NCBI GenBank assembly: GCA_027014065.1
Contig: JALWEL010000222.1
Coordinates: 1 to 22,129, forward strand
Reading direction: 5' to 3'
Source: DHVE2 group archaeon
Lineage (GTDB): Archaea > Thermoplasmatota > Thermoplasmata > Thermoplasmatales > Aciduliprofundaceae
Length of the DNA stretch: 22,129 nt
Shown here: piece by piece, positions 14,711 to 21,171 of the stretch
How positions within the stretch are numbered: the stretch's first letter is position 1
Layout: each line of letters starts with the position of its first letter
The notes under the pieces: generated by a model
What the model was told of the DNA's origin: nothing
Seen by the model: only the letters and a program-made list of their open reading frames with translations
Database searches by the model: none
Translations under genes and position numbers: made by a program

Positions 14711-17548
14711 ATGGATTTCAAAAGTGTGGAGAGGAAATGGCAGGAGAAATGGAAAGAGGATAGAATATTCGAACCTAAGGTTAAAGAAGGAAAGAAATTC
14801 TTCATAACGGTTCCCTATCCTTACATGTCCGGCTCGCTGCACATCGGGCATGGAAGAACTTTCACCATGGGTGATATAATTGCGAGGTTCAAGAGGCTCC
14901 AAGGATACAACGTTCTTTTCCCCATGGCGTTCCACGTGACCGGAACTCCTGTTTTGGCGATTGCGGACAGCATTAAAAAAGGCGATGAAAAGGTAATCGC
15001 CCTTTACAAAGATTACGTTCGGATATACGAGAAAGATGAAAAAAGAGTGGAGGAGATTGTTCGCTCATTTGTAGAGCCGGAGAACATCGCCAAGTACTTC
15101 GCTGACAAGGCAATTCACGACTTCCTGAGCATGGGCTACTCCATTGATTGGCGCCGCAGATTTCACACCGCTGAACCCATATACAACAAATTCGTAGAAT
15201 GGCAATTCCAAAAGCTCTACGAGAAAGGGGTCATAAAGAAGGGAAAGTACCCTCTCACATACAGCCCTGCGGATGGAAATCCGGTGGGGGAGGACGACAT
15301 CAAGGACGGGGACACGGACAAAGTTTCCATAATGGAGTTCACCGCCATAAAGTTTAGAATGGACAACGGCAATTATTTAGTGGCAGCGACCCTAAGACCT
15401 GAGACAATATTCGGCGTCACGAACCTCTGGGTTAACCCGAATGGAAACTACGCAAGGGTGCGCGTGGGAGATGAGACATGGGTCATTTCCAACGAAGCGT
15501 ACGAGAAGCTGAAATACCAGAAAAGAGATGTGGAAAAAATCGGGGATATTTCAGGCAGAGAATTAATAGGCAAATACGTGGAAGAGCCGGCAAACGGGAG
15601 AAAGGTTATCGTGCTTCCCGCTGAATTCGTGGACGTGGACAATGCAACGGGTGTGGTGTATTCAGTGCCAGCGCACGCTCCGTACGATTATCAGGCTCTG
15701 GTGGATTTGAAAAAGAGCAAGGAATATGAAAAATACGGAATTAGCGAGGAGGAAATGAACGAAGTTGAACCGATAAAGATAATCGACATAAAGGGCTACG
15801 ACATGCCAGCGAGGGACATATGCGAGAAGATGGGAATAGAAAATCAGAAAGATGCGCGTCTGGAAGAGGCGACCAAGATCATCTACAAGGACGAATTCTA
15901 CTCCGGCGTGCTCAACGAGAAATGCGGTAAATTTGCGGGCATAAAAATAAACGAAATCAAGGACGAGGTCAAGAATTGGCTAATAAGTATGAATCGGGGA
16001 GATGTATTTTACGAGACTTCCCGAAAAGCCGTGACGAGGAACGGGAACAAGGTCATAGTGGCCGTTCTGGACGAGCAGTGGTTCATCGACTATTCACCCA
16101 AATGGTGGAAAGAGCTAGGACACAAAGAGACGGATAAGATGATTTTCTATCCGGAGAAATACAGGGACATGATGCATGGCATAATCGACTGGCTCGACAA
16201 GAGGCCCTGCGCCCGCAAGAGAGGATTGGGAACGAGATTCCCGTGGAACAGGGAGTGGATCATCGAGAGCCTGAGCGACTCCACCATTTACATGTCATTT
16301 TACACCATTGCGCACATAATACGGGAAAATAAGATAGAGGCAAAGAAATTAATTCCGGAGGTCTTCGATTACGTGTTCTTAGGAAATGGAGATAAAAAGG
16401 AAATCTCGGAGAAGAGCGGAATCCCCGAGGAGATAATCGATAAGATGAGGGAAGAATTCGAATACTGGTACCCCAACGATTTGCGGCACACTTCACCGGC
16501 GCACATGAGCAATCATCTCGCGTTCTTCATAATGCACCATGTCGCCATATTCCCCGAGGAATTATGGCCCGGCGGCATCTCGCTCAACGGCCTAATGATC
16601 CGTGAGGGTGCGAAGATTTCCAAGAGCAAAGGCAATGTTATTCCTCTGGCCCACATATCCGAGAGGTACGGCGTTGATCTCTTCCGGTTGTATTGCGCTG
16701 TCGCAGCCGACATGGACACTGTTATGGACTGGAAGGAGGCAGAGTTATCTTCTCTCAGGAAGAGATTCGAAAAATTCGTGGCCATGCTGGAAGCGAGCAT
16801 CGGGGCGGAAGAATTAAGCGGGGAGATGAATCACTACGACCGCTGGCTTCTATCGCGGTTTTATAGGAGATATGAAGAAAGTATAGAGCAGATGGAGCAC
16901 TTCAAGATAAGGGACGCAATGCTCAACATGATTTTCCACCTATCAAACGATATCAGGTATTATGAGAAGCACGTGGGAGAAGAAAGAAGTAGGAAAATGG
17001 TGAGAAAGATAATGGAAGACCTGCTGAAGATTCTCACTCCTGTGATTCCCCACACCGCGGAAGAGCTATGGCACCGCATGGGAAAGAACACATACATTTC
17101 CTTAGAGAAATTGAGCCCCCCGAAGAAAGAGTACATCGACGAAACATTGGAAAATGAGATGGAGTACGTTGATTCTCTAATAGAGGACATAAGGGAGATT
17201 CTTAGCGTTGCGAAAATAGAGCCGAAGAAGATTTACATCTACACTGCGGAGCCGTGGAAGTGGGAAATATACGAAAAAATAAAAGATGTATCGCCGAAAA
17301 ACGCAATTAAGGAAGCGATGAAAATCGAGGTGCCCGTGGAAAAAGGCGAAGTGGCAAAGTTCGTGAAGAGAATTCTGAAAGAGAAGAGAAAATTCTCGAA
17401 GATCGATGAGAGAAAAGTGCTGGAAAGGGAAAGGGACTACATTGCGAGGGAAATAGGGGCGGATATAGAGATAGATAGCGACTATGACCCAAAGAACAAA
17501 AAGCCGATTGCCATGCCGCTGAAGCCCGCCATTTACGTTGAGCAATAA
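14711..17548 (+). CDS. leuS: Leucyl-tRNA synthetase, archaeal/eukaryotic type
   Basis: This 945-residue class Ia synthetase charges tRNA-Leu. The HIGH motif is HIGH at residues 44-47, KMSKS is KISKS at 635-639, and the CP1 editing domain is shown by TLRPETIFGVTNLW (about 227-240) and GVVYSVPAHAPYDY (about 313-326). A tRNA-binding helical and C-terminal domain follows (about 700-945), ending IAMPLKPAIYVEQ as in archaeal enzymes. Length is normal. ATG 14711 is preferred over a TTG at 14690 because the TATA region at 14677-14690 sits at the leaderless distance and the extra residues lie in the promoter. It is followed 35 nt later by tRNA-Ser. Confidence 0.96.
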   Translation: MDFKSVERKWQEKWKEDRIFEPKVKEGKKFFITVPYPYMSGSLHIGHGRTFTMGDIIARFKRLQGYNVLFPMAFHVTGTPVLAIADSIKKGDEKVIALYKDYVRIYEKDEKRVEEIVRSFVEPENIAKYFADKAIHDFLSMGYSIDWRRRFHTAEPIYNKFVEWQFQKLYEKGVIKKGKYPLTYSPADGNPVGEDDIKDGDTDKVSIMEFTAIKFRMDNGNYLVAATLRPETIFGVTNLWVNPNGNYARVRVGDETWVISNEAYEKLKYQKRDVEKIGDISGRELIGKYVEEPANGRKVIVLPAEFVDVDNATGVVYSVPAHAPYDYQALVDLKKSKEYEKYGISEEEMNEVEPIKIIDIKGYDMPARDICEKMGIENQKDARLEEATKIIYKDEFYSGVLNEKCGKFAGIKINEIKDEVKNWLISMNRGDVFYETSRKAVTRNGNKVIVAVLDEQWFIDYSPKWWKELGHKETDKMIFYPEKYRDMMHGIIDWLDKRPCARKRGLGTRFPWNREWIIESLSDSTIYMSFYTIAHIIRENKIEAKKLIPEVFDYVFLGNGDKKEISEKSGIPEEIIDKMREEFEYWYPNDLRHTSPAHMSNHLAFFIMHHVAIFPEELWPGGISLNGLMIREGAKISKSKGNVIPLAHISERYGVDLFRLYCAVAADMDTVMDWKEAELSSLRKRFEKFVAMLEASIGAEELSGEMNHYDRWLLSRFYRRYEESIEQMEHFKIRDAMLNMIFHLSNDIRYYEKHVGEERSRKMVRKIMEDLLKILTPVIPHTAEELWHRMGKNTYISLEKLSPPKKEYIDETLENEMEYVDSLIEDIREILSVAKIEPKKIYIYTAEPWKWEIYEKIKDVSPKNAIKEAMKIEVPVEKGEVAKFVKRILKEKRKFSKIDERKVLERERDYIAREIGADIEIDSDYDPKNKKPIAMPLKPAIYVEQ

Positions 17549-17551
17549 AGG

Positions 17552-17559
17552 TAAAATAA
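17552..17559 (+). promoter_or_regulatory. Probable TATA box of the tRNA-Ser gene
   Basis: TAAAATAA lies about 27 nt before the tRNA 5' end, directly after the leuS stop. It would start transcription at or just before the mature tRNA. A second AT-rich element (GTTTTTAAC, 17566-17574) seems too close. Confidence 0.35.
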
Positions 17560-17583
17560 TGGAAGGTTTTTAACCACCCATGG

Positions 17584-17667
17584 GCCGGGGTTGCCGAGAG
17601 GTAAGGCGCCAGCCTGGAGAGCTGGTTCCCGATTTAGGGAGCGTGGGTTCAAATCCCACCCCCGGCG
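17584..17667 (+). tRNA. tRNA-Ser (anticodon GGA)
   Basis: A full class II cloverleaf of 84 nt is visible. The acceptor stem is GCCGGGG (17584-17590) with CCCCGGC (17660-17666); the D-stem is GCC/GGC; the anticodon stem is CCAGC/GCTGG (17609-17625) with loop CTGGAGA and anticodon GGA at 17616-17618. The long variable arm has a TCCC/GGGA stem (17627-17640), as expected for serine. The T-arm is GTGGG-TTCAAAT-CCCAC (17643-17659). The discriminator base is G (17667), typical of tRNA-Ser. The following bases are CCT, so the CCA end is not encoded. It reads UCC/UCU codons. Its 3' end is copied three more times downstream. Confidence 0.97.
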
Positions 17668-17680
17668 CCTATAGACATAT

Positions 17681-18163
17681 TCATTTCAACGCCTTTATTA
17701 TTTTCTTTATCCTTCTATCTCTGAGATTTGCTTTTTCGGATTCCTCAGCCAATTGCAATACTTCTCTCTCTTTCCCTACTTCCTTGGCTACTCTCGCCAA
17801 GATTTCGAGGGAAAACACGCCCTTGGTTCTTTCGTGAATTTTCTTGATTATTTCATATTTTAACTCCGGTTTCATATCAGCCATCATAGCGGGTATGAAT
17901 GCCCCGTGTTCCTCATCACCTAAATCAAGGCGCAAGTCCATTTCAATAAAACTCCACATATCATTGAGCTTTCCTTCTCGATATTTCACATAGGCCATCG
18001 CACCTAAAAAGTCAGGATCACTTGGGGAATTCCATTTCTCCAAGCATCCCTTCAGCTTTCTGTAATCTGCATCAGCCATTTGCAACCCTGAGTTGAAGTA
18101 TCTGTTTATTATTTCCTCCACACACTCTTTAGGACTCTTCTCATTTCTAAACAACCCACACAT
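17681..18163 (-). CDS. Hypothetical helical protein between tRNA-Ser and its 3'-end copies
   Basis: This 160-residue cytoplasmic protein (start MCGLFRNEKSPKECVEEII) is charged and predicted mostly helical, with segments resembling TPR/HEAT-like helical hairpins (FLGAMAYVKYREGKLNDMWSF; LEILARVAKEVGKEREVLQLAE). I recognise no family or catalytic motif. On the minus strand, GATTAAAAAT at 18184-18193 is about 26 nt from the ATG at 18163, fitting a leaderless message. The gene is flanked by the tRNA on one side and by tRNA-derived repeats on the other, so it may be cargo left by an integrated element; no integrase is present. Confidence 0.6.
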   Translation of the reverse strand: MCGLFRNEKSPKECVEEIINRYFNSGLQMADADYRKLKGCLEKWNSPSDPDFLGAMAYVKYREGKLNDMWSFIEMDLRLDLGDEEHGAFIPAMMADMKPELKYEIIKKIHERTKGVFSLEILARVAKEVGKEREVLQLAEESEKANLRDRRIKKIIKALK

Positions 18164-18232
18164 AACAAAGGATATTTATCAGAATTTTTAATCTTTGCTT
18201 TTTCCATCTCCGGCGTTTTTTGTAATTAATCA

Positions 18233-18452
18233 TATAAGGAGCGTGGGTTCACGAGCATCGGCAGATGCGAGCAAGCCCTCCGTGGAGGGCGCTGAATCCC
18301 ACCCCCGGCGCTCGCTTACGCTCGCTTCGGGGATTTACTCGCAAATTCTTTCATAATTTCGCTCGTCCCACCCCCGGCGCTCTCTCGTTTTCACTCGCTC
18401 GCCTGTGGGTTAAGTCGCAAAGGCGTTACTTTGCTCCTCCCACCCCCGGCGC
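18233..18452 (+). repeat. Array of tRNA-Ser 3'-end copies (att-like)
   Basis: The 15-nt tRNA-Ser terminus TCCCACCCCCGGCGC (17654-17668 in the gene) recurs exactly at 18297-18311, 18366-18380 and 18438-18452, spaced 69 and 72 nt. The first copy is longer: TATAAGGAGCGTGGGTTCA (18233-18251) matches the variable arm and T-arm in 17 of 19 positions, then 43 extra nt, then AATCCCAC and onward. The third copy also has GTGGGTT upstream (18415-18411 region) facing TCCCAC. The units between copies 2-3 and 3-4 are diverged relatives (shared GGG-TTA-TCGCAAA). Duplicated tRNA 3' ends are the usual trace of integrase-mediated insertion; here no integrase remains. Confidence 0.8.
18252..18294 (+). repeat. 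43-nt hairpin-rich insertion inside a duplicated T-loop
   Basis: The duplicated T-loop reads TTCA, then this insert, then AAT; removing the insert restores the exact TTCAAAT loop of tRNA-Ser. The insert contains GCATC-ggca-GATGC (18255-18268) and a near-perfect hairpin GCCCTCC-GT-GGAGGGC (18275-18290). It behaves like a small palindromic (REP-like) element; no transposase is visible. Confidence 0.55.
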
Positions 18453-18479
18453 TTACTCTTTTCTTAAAAAGAATTTTTG

Positions 18480-18594
18480 TGGTTGCTGGAAGTTGTAGAA
18501 ACCCGAAAGGGGGGTGTCTATGGTTGCAGGAGGTTATAGGAACTCGCTGGTGGTTCCTATAGGGTTTGGAAAGGGGAACCTAGGTGCCCCTTCC
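18480..18594 (+). repeat. Tandem 41-nt repeat with hairpins; candidate structured RNA
   Basis: Unit 1 (18480-18520) and unit 2 (18521-18561) are each 41 nt and share TGGTTGC-x-GGA-R-GTT at their start. Each ends in a hairpin with different bases but the same plan: unit 1 TAGA-A-ACCC / GGGT-G-TCTA; unit 2 TATAGGAAC / GTTCCTATA with a 9-nt loop (18535-18561). A third hairpin follows: GG-a-AAGGGG (18568-18576) with CCCCTTCC (18587-18594), enclosing the palindrome ACCTAGGT. A TATA-like CTTAAAAAG lies upstream. This could be an uncharacterised small RNA or a mobile repeat. No known RNA family recognised. Confidence 0.5.
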
Positions 18595-18602
18595 CATGAA
18601 AT

Positions 18603-18612
18603 CCTTTAAATA
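18603..18612 (+). promoter_or_regulatory. TATA box of folC (leaderless)
   Basis: CTTTAAATACC (18604-18614 overlapping this span) matches the box upstream of 4152 and is centred 26-27 nt before GTG 18635. It lies inside the longest possible folC frame, showing that the first 17 codons of that frame are promoter, not coding. Confidence 0.6.
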
Positions 18613-18634
18613 CCCGCTTCTTATCCTAACCTCC

Positions 18635-19894
18635 GTGGAAATCGAAGAAATCGAATACATTTACAATTTGAGAAGATTCGGCATGAAATTGGATTTGAGC
18701 GTCATGCGCGATTTTGCGGCGCTGTTGGGAAATCCGCAAGATGATGTGTATTTTGCCCATGTGGCGGGCACCAACGGGAAAGGATCGACATGCGCGTTTC
18801 TCTACGAAATCATGAAGAGAAAATACCGCGCGGGAATTTACACTTCCCCCCATGTGAAGAGATATACGGAGAGAATAGTGGTGAACGACGAGGAAATTCC
18901 TGAAGAGTACGTTGTGGATTTCGTCAGAAAATATAAAGCGACGATAGAGAAGCTCGCGAAGGAGAACAGAAATCCGACATTTTTCGAAGTGACCACCGCT
19001 CTGGCGCTCAAGTATTTCTCGGAGAAGAATGTGGAATTTGCGGTTATGGAAGTGGGTTTAGGGGGCAGATTGGACGCAACGAACATCATCACGCCGGATA
19101 TAACTGCGATCACGAGCATCGACAAAGAGCATACAAATGTCCTTGGGAAAAGTATCGAGAAAATCGCAAAGGAAAAGGCAGGCATAATAAAAAAAGGAGT
19201 GCCGGTTGTTGTGGGTGAGCACAAGAAAAAGGCAACTCAAGTTATAAAAAAAATCGCGGAAATGAGAGGGGCGAAGTATCACAACGTGAATCAAGAATGC
19301 AGCTACGAAGATTTGAAAATGGAGCTTAGGGGCATGGAATTCACCCTGAAAACACCAAAGGATGAGTACAGGATAAAAACGAAGATGCTCGGAAGGCATC
19401 AGATAAAAAACGTAATGGTGGCCGTGAGAATGGCCGAGTTATTGCAGGAAAATTACTCGATCACGAAGAGTGATATTGAGAAGGGTATTGAAGAAACTAG
19501 ATGGAGAGATCGTTTTGAGGTAAAACGCACCGAGCCTCTGGTAATTTTCGACGCATCCCACAATCCCGCGGGGGCGAGGGTTCTCAGGGACACGCTGAGA
19601 GATTTGAATCTCAGGGATGTTACGCTCCTATTCTCGATGCTCGAGGATAAGGACGTAGATAGTTACCTCAAAAAATTGAAGGGGAGGGTAAACAAGGTAA
19701 TAGTGACCGAGATAAACTACTACAGAAAGATGAAGGGCGAGAAAATAAAGAAAATCGCAGAGCGATATTTCTCAGATGTCGTTCTAATAAAAAATCCCTG
19801 CAAAGCGCTCAAATATGCGATTGATAATGAGAAAAAGATTCTGGCCACTGGCTCGATTTATCTTTTGGGGGAGCTGGAATCATGCCCTCGGTGA
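18635..19894 (+). CDS. folC: Folylpolyglutamate synthase / dihydrofolate synthase family ligase
   Basis: This 419-residue Mur-ligase-family enzyme adds glutamate to reduced folates (or a folate-like C1 carrier) using ATP. Motifs in order: YNLRRFGMKL (family N-terminus), P-loop GTNGKGS (45-51), SPHVKRYTERI (omega loop), EVGLGGRLDATN (Mg2+ region), TSIDKEHTNVLG (with the conserved Asp-x-Glu-His), KAGIIKKGVPVV, and DASHNPAG (306-313) of the C-terminal domain. Length is typical. GTG 18635 is selected: it begins just before the conserved N-terminus and lies at the leaderless distance from a strong TATA box. GTG 18584 and ATG 18596 are possible but sit before the TATA. It overlaps hflX by 13 nt. 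Confidence 0.92.
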   Translation: MEIEEIEYIYNLRRFGMKLDLSVMRDFAALLGNPQDDVYFAHVAGTNGKGSTCAFLYEIMKRKYRAGIYTSPHVKRYTERIVVNDEEIPEEYVVDFVRKYKATIEKLAKENRNPTFFEVTTALALKYFSEKNVEFAVMEVGLGGRLDATNIITPDITAITSIDKEHTNVLGKSIEKIAKEKAGIIKKGVPVVVGEHKKKATQVIKKIAEMRGAKYHNVNQECSYEDLKMELRGMEFTLKTPKDEYRIKTKMLGRHQIKNVMVAVRMAELLQENYSITKSDIEKGIEETRWRDRFEVKRTEPLVIFDASHNPAGARVLRDTLRDLNLRDVTLLFSMLEDKDVDSYLKKLKGRVNKVIVTEINYYRKMKGEKIKKIAERYFSDVVLIKNPCKALKYAIDNEKKILATGSIYLLGELESCPR

Positions 19895-21081
19895 TTATCG
19901 CCAAGAGGAGAGATTCGGTGGAAATAATCACATTGGTGAAATCCTTAGGTTACGAAATAACTGGCATCGTGGAGTTCAGAGAAGCTAAGAATCCAAAATT
20001 TTTCATCTCCCGCGGGAAAGTGGAGGAAATTAGGGCCATGGCGAAGAATGCGGATAAGGTGATAATCGATGGAATACTCAAGTCCTCGCAATGGTACAAC
20101 TTAGAGAAAGAGATAGGAAAAGAAGTGCGGGATCGAGTGGGTTTGATAATCGACATATTCGCCGACAGGGCAAAGAGCAGGGAGGCAATGCTTCAAGTTG
20201 AATATGCACGGCTGAAATACGAGATTCCATTCGTGAAGGAGATGATTCACCACACGAGGATGGGCGAGCATGCGGGCTGGCGGGGAGCTGGAGAATATGA
20301 AATCGCAGACTACTACGAGATGATCCGCAGGCGCCTTAGCAGGATCGAGAGAAAAATCGAGAAAATAAAAAAAGAGAGAGAAGAACGGAGAAAAAGAAGA
20401 AAGAGGGAAGGTTTCGTTTTGGTGGGTATCGCAGGATACACCAACTCCGGAAAGAGCACGCTTCTAAACGCTCTGACGAACACTGGAAGAATGATCGATA
20501 ACAGAATGTTCTCCACCCTCGCAACAAAAACATCCCGTTTGGGGAAGGAGAGGATACTCATAACGGACACTGTGGGATTCGTTGAGGACATGCCCCCTTG
20601 GCTCATAAAGTCCTTCGAGGCCACTTTAGAGGAAATTTACACCGCAGATATAGTGCTTCTCCTTTTAGACGCATCGGATCCCGTTGAAGAGTTCAAAAGA
20701 AAACTGAACGTGTCCCTGGAAATACTGGAAAGCAAAATCAGAGGAGAGATCATTCCAGTGATAAACAAAATAGACGAGGGGGAGCAACTGGATGAGAAGA
20801 AGGATATTTTGATGAGTATAGGAGACCCCGTGCTTATTTCCGCAAAGAAGAAAATCGGGCTGCAAGAATTGGTGGAGAGAATAGAGAGGGCCGCGGGCAT
20901 CGAGGAGCACGAAATAATGGTTGGAAGCATGAAAGATGAAGTGGTGGAATACATCAGGAGATTCGGAAAAATAGAGAAAATTGAGGAGGGAGAGAAAATA
21001 AAAATAAGGTTCACCATGCAGCGCAAATTTTACGAAAAGATTCAAAACAAAGAAAAAATTTCCATTAGAAAGGGAGGTTAA
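19882..21081 (+). CDS. hflX: HflX-type ribosome-associated GTPase
   Basis: This 399-residue GTPase has the HflX layout: an N-terminal nucleotide-binding-like domain (FFISRGKVEEI; VIIDGILKSSQWYNLEK), the family region with DRVGLIIDIFADRAKSREAMLQVEYARLKYE broken into helices, a basic coiled coil (about 150-178) and the GTPase domain. G motifs: GYTNSGKST (185-193), DTVGF (229-233), NKID (295-298) and ISAKK (about 316). HflX binds the large ribosomal subunit and can split stalled ribosomes. ATG 19882 lies inside folC and has GGGGGAG 8 nt upstream; GTG 19891 gives a GTGA 4-nt overlap and is a weaker alternative. Co-transcription with folC is clear. Confidence 0.93.
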   Translation: MPSVIIAKRRDSVEIITLVKSLGYEITGIVEFREAKNPKFFISRGKVEEIRAMAKNADKVIIDGILKSSQWYNLEKEIGKEVRDRVGLIIDIFADRAKSREAMLQVEYARLKYEIPFVKEMIHHTRMGEHAGWRGAGEYEIADYYEMIRRRLSRIERKIEKIKKEREERRKRRKREGFVLVGIAGYTNSGKSTLLNALTNTGRMIDNRMFSTLATKTSRLGKERILITDTVGFVEDMPPWLIKSFEATLEEIYTADIVLLLLDASDPVEEFKRKLNVSLEILESKIRGEIIPVINKIDEGEQLDEKKDILMSIGDPVLISAKKKIGLQELVERIERAAGIEEHEIMVGSMKDEVVEYIRRFGKIEKIEEGEKIKIRFTMQRKFYEKIQNKEKISIRKGG

Positions 21082-21171
21082 AGGGAAGCATATAATACTT
21101 TTGGTAAAATTGCTGATAAAAAAAGGTTTTTTAACTATGCCATCTTACCTACCTTTACTTCGGGTGGAACC

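Larger units (their letters stand above)
18164..18634. other. Non-coding region with tRNA-derived repeats and hairpin repeats
   Basis: No convincing gene lies here. It holds, in order: the promoter of the 160-residue protein gene, a split copy of the tRNA-Ser 3' half (18233-18311), two more 3'-end copies (to 18452), a TATA-like CTTAAAAAG (18463-18471), the 41-nt tandem repeats with hairpins (18480-18594) and the folC TATA box (18603-18612). Confidence 0.7.

Noticed and set aside
17580..17837. Open frame of 85 codons across the tRNA-Ser gene
   Set aside because: It runs through the tRNA cloverleaf and into the antisense of the 160-residue protein gene; its sequence is not protein-like and repeats the tRNA motif NPTPGA.
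18297..18452. Possible CRISPR array
   Set aside because: Repeats are 15-16 nt, match a tRNA end exactly, have only three copies and the spacers resemble each other; no cas genes are present.
18265..18498. Open frame of 77 codons over the tRNA-end array
   Set aside because: Its repeated PTPGA segments are just translations of the CCCACCCCCGGCGC repeats; no RBS or promoter supports it.
21082..21171. Replication origin (ORB elements) upstream of cdc6
   Set aside because: Only a short AT-rich gap with the promoter is seen; no repeated inverted origin-recognition boxes. An origin could lie beyond the right edge.
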